Below are positions 1-6,137 of a stretch of DNA of 12,522 nucleotides, in pieces. Within the stretch, counting starts at the first letter, position 1. The number at the start of each line of letters is the position of its first letter. Made by a program: the position numbers and the translations under genes. This DNA is from JBAYJY01 sp041664945 (GTDB taxonomy: Bacteria; UBP15; UBA6099). The stretch covers positions 1 to 12,522 of the forward strand of contig JBAYJY010000127.1 in assembly GCA_041664945.1 (NCBI GenBank), given 5' to 3'. Under the pieces are notes generated by a model. The model ran no database searches. It saw nothing but the letters and a program-made list of their open reading frames with translations, and had not been told where the DNA came from.

Positions 1-604
1 AAGAGTCCGCCGCTTTTTCGGCGTCATTAAGAGCGCCGCTTTTGACGAGCGCCATGACGCGAAGAAGCCCGGCGTATTCCGGGAGAGTCGCGCGGATCGG
101 TTTGTCTTCGAGCAGCCGGGAGCAATCGTCGTAGCGGCCGAGATAGAAAAGCAGCGTGGCTTTGCTGAATGCGGCGAGTTCTGCGACTTCGTCGTCCGGG
201 AACTCGTCGATCAACTGGTCGGCGCGACTGATGCGGCCCGCGGCTTCCTCCGGTGAAATCACCGCCTTGGAAGTTCCGTCGGGAGCAGGGAACGGCAAAC
301 TCCAGCCGTCCATGAAACTGTTGAACCGCGCGCGCGCTTTTGCGACATTATCGAAGCGTTCTGCAAACTGATCTTTCCTGGAGTCTGACGCCTCGCATAT
401 GTGGCGGAGCGCTTCGGCGGTTTCCCAATTTCCGTGTTCATAAAGGGAAATAGATGCGTCGAGGCAGTCTTCGGCGTTGACGGCGAAGCGCATAATCCGC
501 TTTCCGTCCGGCCCGCGGCCCGGCCCAATGAATACGAAAGCGCACACGCTAATGATCAGGGCCGCAAGCCCGATAGTTGCGAGGGCCTTCTGTCTGGTCG
601 TCAT
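1..604 (-). CDS. Membrane-anchored, TPR-like repeat protein, C-terminus outside window (partial)
   Basis: The minus-strand frame from the ATG at 604 stays open to base 1, giving 201 residues with no stop, so the C-terminus lies outside the window. Residues 7-27 form a hydrophobic segment after a short basic start (MTTRQK), which reads as a signal anchor or uncleaved signal peptide. The rest is soluble and helix-rich. Two stretches, about 141-168 (AELAAFSKATLLFYLGRYDD and following) and 177-201, look like degenerate TPR helix pairs (small-residue/aromatic pattern, G-x-x-x-D/E-A). The start lies one base after the stop of the penicillin-binding protein gene, so translational coupling is likely; no strong Shine-Dalgarno is visible. 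Inferred role: an envelope-facing scaffold or partner for the neighbouring transpeptidase. I recognise no named family. Confidence 0.72.
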   Translation of the reverse strand, partial: MTTRQKALATIGLAALIISVCAFVFIGPGRGPDGKRIMRFAVNAEDCLDASISLYEHGNWETAEALRHICEASDSRKDQFAERFDNVAKARARFNSFMDGWSLPFPAPDGTSKAVISPEEAAGRISRADQLIDEFPDDEVAELAAFSKATLLFYLGRYDDCSRLLEDKPIRATLPEYAGLLRVMALVKSGALNDAEKAADS

Positions 605-605
605 T

Positions 606-1841
606 TTAGCGATTTTCGTTAGCAATTGTTTTAAAAAACAGTCCACTGAATGACGCGGCTTTAATAGTCCAGTTGCCGTCGTTTAATATCATGGTAGCGA
701 ACGCGATGCCCGGATCGCCCTGTTCGACGTATCCGACGAACCACGTGTAACTCTCGTTGTCGCTGTTGCCGTTAAGCGAACCGGTTTTGCCGACCACCTT
801 GATGTTTCCGGCCTGATAGGCGCCGCCTTTGTAGAATCCCTTGTAAGCGGTTCCTCCCTGAACGTTTACCGTGCCGTAGAACATTGAGCCTATCTTTTCG
901 GCTTCAGCGCGCGAAACCGGCCGGGCCACTATCGAGGGGCGCGCTCTATAAAATATTTTACCGTCGCGGGAGGCGGACTCCACGACATATGCGCGCGGCA
1001 TCTCTCCACCGTTGCGAATAGCGGCGGCGATCATCGCGGCATGAACGGGGGACATCCAGGCGCCTTCCCAGCCCGAACCGGCGCGGGCGAGCGAGTAATC
1101 CGCGTCTGGGAAAGCCGCCTTGCTTTCCAGCAACGGAAGGTCGAAGTCGATCTGCGCGTTGAATCCGAAGCGGCCGAACATGTCGAGCAGCCTCTCGCGG
1201 CCCACCTTGAGCGCGATCTTTGCGAACGTTGAGTTGCACGATTTGGAAAGCGCTTCGCCCATCGTTATCGTTCCGTGCATTTCGCCGACCGCATCGACGA
1301 CGGTTCCGCCGTCGGTCACCGCGCGGCCGTTGCATTCGAACGCGCTGTCAGGTTCGAAGAGTCCGGCATGTATCGCCGCCGCAGATGTCACTATTTTCGC
1401 GATCGATGCCATGGGATAAACGCTGCTTCGCGCGATTGGGTCGAGAAAAGAATCGTATGGGTGTTCCTTCAGATATCCGGCGCGTTTTCTCGAGTAAACG
1501 GCGATGACGCGCGCGGCCCCGGTTTTCGGGTCGATGCCGACGATAGCGCCGACAAGCGGATCGTATTTCTGCAAAAGGCCTTCCGCGAGCGATTGCAGCT
1601 TCGGATTGATTGTGTAATCGAACCGGTAACTCCCGGATGTTGAGAAAAGTTTATTTGTTTCGCGGTCCAGTTTTACGCCGGAAAGCGGGATCGGAAGTCG
1701 TGTCGATGCGGTTGACATCGGCGGTTTCGATCCGTTGAGGTAAAGCTTGATCATAACCGCAAGAGCGCCGGAAAGAACAACGCACATTACAACGGACCAG
1801 AAGAAGATGCGTGTTTTTGTTTTATTTGAGAGCGTGGCCAT
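606..1841 (-). CDS. Small membrane-anchored penicillin-binding protein (transpeptidase domain)
   Basis: This is a D,D-transpeptidase of the penicillin-binding family that would cross-link peptidoglycan outside the cytoplasmic membrane. All three active-site motifs are present in order: SIAK at residues 146-149 (catalytic Ser146 and Lys149), SCN at 201-203, and KTGS at 352-355. Residues about 12-32 form one N-terminal transmembrane segment. A stretch near 76-108 (DYTINPKLQ, then VGIDPKTGAA) matches the region that leads into the transpeptidase domain in class A and B enzymes. At 411 residues it is short: no glycosyltransferase domain, and room for almost no dimerisation domain, unlike typical FtsI or MrdA of about 580-650 residues. 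The ATG is 6 bp after dxr; GAGGGA lies 11 bases upstream, inside the end of dxr. It may be a divergent class B enzyme or a specialised transpeptidase; which one cannot be settled here. Confidence 0.9.
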   Translation of the reverse strand: MATLSNKTKTRIFFWSVVMCVVLSGALAVMIKLYLNGSKPPMSTASTRLPIPLSGVKLDRETNKLFSTSGSYRFDYTINPKLQSLAEGLLQKYDPLVGAIVGIDPKTGAARVIAVYSRKRAGYLKEHPYDSFLDPIARSSVYPMASIAKIVTSAAAIHAGLFEPDSAFECNGRAVTDGGTVVDAVGEMHGTITMGEALSKSCNSTFAKIALKVGRERLLDMFGRFGFNAQIDFDLPLLESKAAFPDADYSLARAGSGWEGAWMSPVHAAMIAAAIRNGGEMPRAYVVESASRDGKIFYRARPSIVARPVSRAEAEKIGSMFYGTVNVQGGTAYKGFYKGGAYQAGNIKVVGKTGSLNGNSDNESYTWFVGYVEQGDPGIAFATMILNDGNWTIKAASFSGLFFKTIANENR

Positions 1842-1847
1842 CAGTTG

Positions 1848-3038
1848 TTAATTCCCTCGTTGTTTTACGAATTTTGCTGTGGTTCTCCTTGCGGAGGCGT
1901 CAGCAATAAGAATGTTTTCAAGAACAGTCGCGTCGCCGTCAAGAGTATCATCAAGTTGTTCGAGAGTCGCGGCGATGACGGCGTGGATGCCCGCGAAATC
2001 CAGTCTGCGGGCAAGGAAGGCGGCGACAGCCGCTTCATCGGCGGCGTTTAGAACGGCAGGCGCGAGTCCTCCGCGCGAAAGAGCGGAAAGAGCGAGCGAG
2101 AGGCATGGGAAACGCTTCATGTCCGGTTCCTCGAATGTCAACCGGCCGATTTCAGAAAGAGAGAGCGGCGCGGTGAAGGCTGAATGCCGGCGGTTGGGAT
2201 ATGAGAGCGAATACGCGATCGGAATTTTCATGTCCGGCGCTGCGAGCTGAGCGATCATCGAGCCGTCTGAAAGTTCGACGAGCGAGTGGACGACGCTTTC
2301 CGGATGGATAACGAGAGTGACCTGGTCGGGCCGAAGCGAGAACAGTCGCGACGCTTCGATCATCTCAAGGCCTTTGTTCATAAGCGTCGCGGAGTCGACT
2401 GACACTTTCGGGCCCATGAGCCAGCGTGGATGCGCGAGCGCCTGTTCTGGAGACGGCGACTTTAAGTTTTTTGAGCGAAGGAAAGGGCCGCCGGAAGCTG
2501 TGAGAATGACGCGCTTGATTTCCGGGCGGCGGCGACCTTGAAGGCACTGGAAGATCGCGGAATGCTCGCTGTCGACGGGTATAAGGCGGGCGCGGTTATT
2601 CTTTGCGGTCTTGTTAATCAGATCGCCGCCGGCGACGATGCTCTCTTTATTTGCCATCAGGACAGAGCGCCCGGCTTCGAGGGCGGCGAGTGTCGGCTTG
2701 AGTCCGGCAACGCCGACGATTGCGTTGAAGACAGTGTCGGCTCCGTCGGCGGCTGCGAGAGCCGCGAGCCCTGAATCGCCCTCGTAAAGCTTGAACCCGG
2801 CGGCGCGGGCGGCAGGCCTGAAACGTTTTGCCGTCTTCGCATCAGCCACGCACACGAGCTTTGGCGCGAATCGCTCGATCTGTTTTTCGAGATCGCGCAG
2901 GTTGCCGTAAGCCGCAAGGCCTACGATTTCAACGATGTCCGGCATCCCGGCGGCGGTGTCGAGCGCTGCCGCGCCCACCGATCCGGTGGACCCTAACACA
3001 ATCAGTTTTTTCTTTGATTTTTCGATAGTGTTCTTCAT
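1848..3038 (-). CDS. dxr: 1-deoxy-D-xylulose 5-phosphate reductoisomerase
   Basis: Dxr converts 1-deoxy-D-xylulose 5-phosphate to 2-C-methyl-D-erythritol 4-phosphate with NADPH and a divalent metal, the first committed step of the MEP isoprenoid pathway in the cytoplasm. Visible signatures in a 396-residue protein of normal length are: the NADPH-binding loop GSTGSVG near residue 16; ANKESIVAGG near 129; PVDSEHSAIFQCLQG near 154, containing the metal-binding Asp and Glu; ILTASGGPF; MGPKVSVDSATLMNKGLE near 208 with the rest of the metal site just after; IHPESVVHS; and PDMKIPIAYSLSYPNR. An in-frame TTG one codon upstream (3041) could also be used, but the ATG at 3038 is the simpler choice. No strong ribosome binding site is visible. 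It sits downstream of ispE, so two MEP genes are adjacent, though they act at non-consecutive steps. Confidence 0.97.
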   Translation of the reverse strand: MKNTIEKSKKKLIVLGSTGSVGAAALDTAAGMPDIVEIVGLAAYGNLRDLEKQIERFAPKLVCVADAKTAKRFRPAARAAGFKLYEGDSGLAALAAADGADTVFNAIVGVAGLKPTLAALEAGRSVLMANKESIVAGGDLINKTAKNNRARLIPVDSEHSAIFQCLQGRRRPEIKRVILTASGGPFLRSKNLKSPSPEQALAHPRWLMGPKVSVDSATLMNKGLEMIEASRLFSLRPDQVTLVIHPESVVHSLVELSDGSMIAQLAAPDMKIPIAYSLSYPNRRHSAFTAPLSLSEIGRLTFEEPDMKRFPCLSLALSALSRGGLAPAVLNAADEAAVAAFLARRLDFAGIHAVIAATLEQLDDTLDGDATVLENILIADASARRTTAKFVKQRGN

Positions 3039-3051
3039 CAATTCATTCTGA

Positions 3052-3083
3052 CGCTGAAAGCGCTGAGAGCGCTGAAAACGCTG
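3052..3083. repeat. 9-bp tandem repeat (about 3.5 copies) between ispE and dxr
   Basis: Read on the plus strand the units are cgctgaaag, cgctgagag, cgctgaaaa and a partial cgctg. They fill much of the 77-bp gap between ispE and dxr. The first two unit junctions create AGCGCT palindromes. The array ends 13 bases before the dxr start codon, where a ribosome binding site would be expected, and none is obvious. It may be a simple slippage repeat with no function. Confidence 0.7.
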
Positions 3084-3115
3084 TTTTGATTTTACGCGAC
3101 TTCGCGGCCAATGCC

Positions 3116-3985
3116 TTAGAGAGTCTTGCAGGCGGCGACGAAAGCGAGGTCGTTCGAAGGTTCGAGCTTCTCCGCGGCGGAGCGCGCGGAGGCTTCGTCG
3201 GCGCAGATTCCGAACATGCCGGAGCCGCTGCCGGTCATTTGCGCTTTGAGGCAGCCGGCTTCGAGCATTTGTTGTTTAATGCTTGAAAGCAACGGATATT
3301 TCTCTGAAATGATCGGTTCGAACGCGTTGTAAAGGTTGTCGAGAATGAAAGAGATGTCGCCCGCTTCAAGGCGAGCCGCGATTTGTTCGCGCGCGATAAT
3401 TTTTCCGCCCTTGTGATTCTTGACCCATTTGTAGGCTTCGCCGGTGGAGACTGAAAAATCCGGTTTAGCGATGACGAGCCAGAGGGGAGCGGGCAGCGCG
3501 GGCAGGGGTTCCAGAAGTTCGCCGCGTCCGTGAGCGAGAGCGCCGCCGCTGAGCAGGAAAAACGGAACGTCGCTTCCGACCATCGCCGCAAGTTCGATTT
3601 TCTTCTCGCGGCTCAGTTGCAGTTCGAAAATCTCGTCCAAGCCATTGATCACGGATGCCGCGTTGCTGCTTCCGCCGCCGAGTCCCGAGCCGAGCGGAAT
3701 CACCTTTTCGAGAGAGATCTCCACCGTGTCCGTTTTCTTCATGTCCGTGTTGTCGCGAACAGTTTCAAACGCTTTTATGCAGAGGTTCCTCTTGCCGAAC
3801 GGTATTCCGGTGTCGCGGCTTCGGAGCGTAGAGTAATCCTGAGCGGACTTTGAGATTGTAATTTTATCGCAAAGGTCCACGGCCTGCATCCACGTGAATA
3901 TTTCGTGATAGCCGTCGTCGCGCTTTCCTTTGATATCGAGGAAGATGTTTATTTTAGCTGGCGAATTGTAGCTGACTTTATCCAC
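3116..3985 (-). CDS. ispE: 4-diphosphocytidyl-2-C-methyl-D-erythritol kinase
   Basis: IspE phosphorylates the 2-hydroxyl of CDP-methylerythritol using ATP, the fourth step of the MEP pathway. The 289-residue protein has the normal length and GHMP-kinase layout: SPAKINIFL near residue 8 with the active-site Lys11, DDGYHEI near 23, the ATP-binding glycine-rich loop PLGSGLGGGSSNAA at 97-110, GSDVPFFL near 137 with the catalytic Asp139, and the C-terminal glycine motif MTGSGSGMFGI at 250-260. The start codon is GTG (3985-3983) and overlaps the end of the upstream TPR gene by 8 bp, which suggests coupled translation. No later in-frame ATG precedes the essential SPAKIN motif, so the GTG start is well supported. 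Confidence 0.97.
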   Translation of the reverse strand: MDKVSYNSPAKINIFLDIKGKRDDGYHEIFTWMQAVDLCDKITISKSAQDYSTLRSRDTGIPFGKRNLCIKAFETVRDNTDMKKTDTVEISLEKVIPLGSGLGGGSSNAASVINGLDEIFELQLSREKKIELAAMVGSDVPFFLLSGGALAHGRGELLEPLPALPAPLWLVIAKPDFSVSTGEAYKWVKNHKGGKIIAREQIAARLEAGDISFILDNLYNAFEPIISEKYPLLSSIKQQMLEAGCLKAQMTGSGSGMFGICADEASARSAAEKLEPSNDLAFVAACKTL

Positions 3986-4670
3986 GGTCTTGTATGCTTT
4001 CAGAGAATTTTAGGAAGCGCGCCGCAGCGTCGTCTTCCGGATTGAGCTTTAGAGCTTTTCTGAACGATGTGGCGGCTTCGGGCAGCAGCCCGCGTGAGAA
4101 GTATGCGATGCCCACATTGCGGTGAATCCTCGGGTCGTCCGGTTTCAGCCGCTCGGCGTTGCGCCAGTGCTCGATCGAGCTGTCGATGTCGGCCATCGCG
4201 CGCTTGCCGTAAGCCACGCCGAGATTGAAATGAAAGCGAAGGTTTTCCGGGTCCGAGTTGAGCGCGTTATTAAGCAGGTCGATCGCTTCAGTGTAGCGGC
4301 CCTCGGCGATAAGCATGCGCCCCATCTGCGCGTTGTAATGCGGATTCGACGGGTCGCCCTGCATCGCTTTTTCCAGGAGCGGGATCGCCCTGACAGTTTC
4401 GCCGCGCTCAAAATGCACGTCGGACGCGAGGCCGAGCGCTTCTATCCAGTCCGGATCGAGGTTCAGGGCCTTGTCCAGATAGCGCAGTGAATCGTCCAGC
4501 ATCCCTTTTTTGAAATATATCTCTGCGAGCGCTTTGTACGGATACGGGAAGGCGGGATTCGCCTTGAGCGCTTCCTCGAATTCGCGGACCGCGTTTTCAA
4601 CGTCGTTATTCCGCTCGTACGAAATTCCCAGGTTATAGTGGTTAGTAGCCAGGTCGTGCGATTCCGTCAT
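3978..4670 (-). CDS. Tetratricopeptide repeat protein (six TPRs)
   Basis: The 230-residue protein is almost entirely TPR. Six consecutive repeats can be set at about residues 8-41, 42-75, 76-109, 110-143, 144-179 and 180-213, each with the expected pattern of Gly/Ala at position 8, Ala at 20 and Pro at 32 (for example NLGISYERN, then ALKANPA). The fifth repeat carries a two-residue insertion (KRAMADIDSSIEHW). No signal peptide or membrane segment is visible, so it is probably a cytoplasmic protein-protein scaffold. The ATG at 4670 follows AAGAGGAA about 4-6 bases upstream, a good ribosome binding site. The gene lies between pyrF and ispE and overlaps ispE. Its partner cannot be told from sequence; the operon context permits, but does not prove, a link to the enzymes encoded beside it. 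Confidence 0.93.
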   Translation of the reverse strand: MTESHDLATNHYNLGISYERNNDVENAVREFEEALKANPAFPYPYKALAEIYFKKGMLDDSLRYLDKALNLDPDWIEALGLASDVHFERGETVRAIPLLEKAMQGDPSNPHYNAQMGRMLIAEGRYTEAIDLLNNALNSDPENLRFHFNLGVAYGKRAMADIDSSIEHWRNAERLKPDDPRIHRNVGIAYFSRGLLPEAATSFRKALKLNPEDDAAARFLKFSESIQDRG

Positions 4671-4686
4671 TGTTCCTCTTAAAGCG

Positions 4687-4708
4687 GCCGAAGCTTTTTG
4701 CTTTCGGC
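4687..4708 (-). other. Imperfect hairpin in the pyrF-TPR gap
   Basis: The arms gccgaagc (4687-4694) and gctttcggc (4700-4708) pair with one bulged base around a five-base loop. In the minus-strand transcript the stem is followed by CGCTTTAA rather than a U-run, so it is not a convincing terminator in the direction the genes are read. It ends about ten bases before the ribosome binding site of the TPR gene, so it could affect mRNA stability or translation. A second small stem, CGCC-TGTCA-GGCG at 4729-4741, spans the pyrF stop codon. Confidence 0.4.
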
Positions 4709-4734
4709 TTTAGTCTAATTTAATTTGTCGCCTG

Positions 4735-5466
4735 TCAGGCGATTTCGTCTTGAATTCTTTTTGCGGCTGCGGCTGGATCGGCCGCGGCGGTGATTGGCCG
4801 CCCGACCACGATGTAACTCGCGCCGCGGTCGAACGCTTCTTTCGGCGTAACGATGCGCTTCTGGTCTCCGACATCATCGCCCGCCGGCCGCACGCCCGGC
4901 GTGACAACAAGAAAATCGTCGCCGAAGTGTTCGCGCAGCAGCGCCAGTTCGAGCGCTGAAGCGACGACGCCGTGAAGGCCCGCGCGTTTGGCGACCCCTG
5001 CGAGATGGACGACCAGCTTGGGGATGGAGCTTTCAATCAGCATGTCGTTTCGGAGCGTTTCCTCGTTGATGCTTGTCAGAACAGTCACTCCGATGAGGCG
5101 CAGGCCGCCCGCAGCATCTCCCGCGGCGTCGGCGGCGTCGCGCGCCGCGCGCATCATGTCGTAGCCGCCCGCTGTGTGGAGCGTCGTCAGCGACGCGCCC
5201 TTAGTGGCGATCGAACCGACCGCGCGGTTCACCGTGTTCGGGATGTCGTGCAGCTTCAGGTCGAGAAATGCGCTTTTGCCGGCGCTTCTCAAAAGCTCAA
5301 GAACGCGCTCGCCGTCGCGAATATACAGCTCGAAACCGACTTTGTAGAATGACACTAAATCGCCGAGCTTTTCGACCATCGCCTCGGCGGCGTCGTAACC
5401 CGGCAAATCAAGCGCGACTATAACGCGATCATTTAGCTGCTCTTTCCCATTTTTCATGTCACGCAT
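4735..5466 (-). CDS. pyrF: Orotidine 5'-phosphate decarboxylase
   Basis: PyrF decarboxylates OMP to UMP, the last step of de novo pyrimidine synthesis. With the ATG at 5466 the protein has 243 residues, usual for the short bacterial form. Family motifs are VIVALDLPG near the N-terminus, YKVGFELY, the catalytic FLDLKLHDIPNTV (Asp69, Lys71 and Asp74 of the Asp-Lys-Asp set), LTTLHTAGGYDMM, GVTVLTSI, VVTPGVRP and the phosphate-binding VVGRPI near 220. The frame is open further up to a TTG at 5493, but that codon overlaps a candidate -10 element (5493-5498) and adds a non-conserved, highly charged extension, so I prefer 5466; the ATG at 5457 is also possible. It appears to be the first gene of the leftward unit. 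Confidence 0.96.
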   Translation of the reverse strand: MRDMKNGKEQLNDRVIVALDLPGYDAAEAMVEKLGDLVSFYKVGFELYIRDGERVLELLRSAGKSAFLDLKLHDIPNTVNRAVGSIATKGASLTTLHTAGGYDMMRAARDAADAAGDAAGGLRLIGVTVLTSINEETLRNDMLIESSIPKLVVHLAGVAKRAGLHGVVASALELALLREHFGDDFLVVTPGVRPAGDDVGDQKRIVTPKEAFDRGASYIVVGRPITAAADPAAAAKRIQDEIA

Positions 5467-5492
5467 TTTATCATCCCGCCGTTCTTTTATCA

Positions 5493-5522
5493 ACTATAGC
5501 AAATATGACAATTAAGAGTCAT
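5493..5522 (-). promoter_or_regulatory. Candidate sigma-70-type promoter for pyrF and downstream genes
   Basis: Read on the minus strand, ATGACT (5517-5522, four of six matches to the -35 consensus) is followed after 18 bp by TATAGT (5493-5498, five of six matches to -10). Transcription would start near 5486, leaving a leader of about 20 bases before the ATG at 5466. The surrounding bases are clearly more AT-rich than the flanking genes. The call is by eye; other spacings are possible. Confidence 0.42.
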
Positions 5523-5527
5523 TAATT

Positions 5528-5539
5528 AGAAATATTTCT
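5528..5539. promoter_or_regulatory. 12-bp perfect palindrome just upstream of the pyrF promoter
   Basis: AGAAATATTTCT is a perfect inverted repeat with no spacer. It lies 5 bp upstream of the candidate -35 hexamer for pyrF, in the gap between pyrF and the next gene upstream. The position would suit an activator or repressor site, but AT-rich palindromes of this length also arise by chance. Confidence 0.3.
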
Positions 5540-5579
5540 CAGGCGCGCGTCGACTTGATCGGGAAAGCGATAGATGGAA

Positions 5580-6083
5580 TCAGTCGAGGTCCAGATCATC
5601 CTCTTCCTGCGTGTCCGTTTCGCAATCGCAATCGGGCGTTTCTTCCTTTCTCAAGTCCCGGAGAAAACGCGATAGATTGAGCCGGAACCCGGCGCGCGCG
5701 GCGCAATTCAGGTCGACAATGTTCGCCGGCAGAGCGGCCGGCGTCATTCCGAGCAGCGTCTTCGCGACGCCAAGGCTCGGGCCGGCTTTCAGCATCACGA
5801 GAAGTTCCTTGTCGTTGGATATCGTGAAAAGCTTGAACAGAGTCACGGCGATTTTGTAATCATCGCCGCTGAGCATGTTGGAGTTCTTGCTGCGGTGAAC
5901 TACGTTCAGCGGCCCGAGGTCGAGTTCGCGCTCGTGAACGACATCTTCGTCCCGTGTTCCGTCCAGACGGTACCGCTGCCGCTGAAGCTCCCGTTTCTTG
6001 ATGAGTCCGAAAAGAAACTCCGGCCCGGCGCCGTATTCTGTTTTCCATACGAAATTACGTTCGATAGCTTTTTGAAAGTCCAT
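5580..6083 (-). CDS. Hypothetical protein with acidic C-terminal tail
   Basis: I do not recognise this 167-residue protein. The N-terminal third (MDFQKAIERNFVWKTEYGAG...) is charged, the middle (about 75-135) is more hydrophobic and probably helical (KIAVTLFKLFTISNDKELL, LGVAKTLLGMTPAALPANIV), and the last 20 residues are strongly acidic (DCDCETDTQEEDDLDLD). There is no signal peptide or clear membrane segment, so a cytoplasmic location is likely. Three cysteines (DLNCAA, CDC) are too few and too spread out to call a metal site. The ATG at 6083 has GGAG 8 bases upstream (6092-6095), which supports real translation. It follows the secreted 449-residue protein gene by 54 bp and is probably co-transcribed with it. 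Confidence 0.78.
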   Translation of the reverse strand: MDFQKAIERNFVWKTEYGAGPEFLFGLIKKRELQRQRYRLDGTRDEDVVHERELDLGPLNVVHRSKNSNMLSGDDYKIAVTLFKLFTISNDKELLVMLKAGPSLGVAKTLLGMTPAALPANIVDLNCAARAGFRLNLSRFLRDLRKEETPDCDCETDTQEEDDLDLD

Positions 6084-6137
6084 TAATTACGCTCCGGCCG
6101 CGCGCGGAGGCGCTCGTGTCCGCGGCGGGCTGTGTTC

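Noticed and set aside
3052..3083. CRISPR repeats
   Set aside because: Units are 9 bp, directly adjacent and without spacers; this is a simple tandem repeat.
4687..4708. Rho-independent terminator between pyrF and the TPR gene
   Set aside because: The stem has a bulge and is not followed by a U-run in the minus-strand transcript; it is kept only as an unassigned hairpin.
5467..5493. TTG start for pyrF adding nine residues
   Set aside because: It would overlap the candidate -10 element, and the extension is charged and outside the conserved enzyme core.
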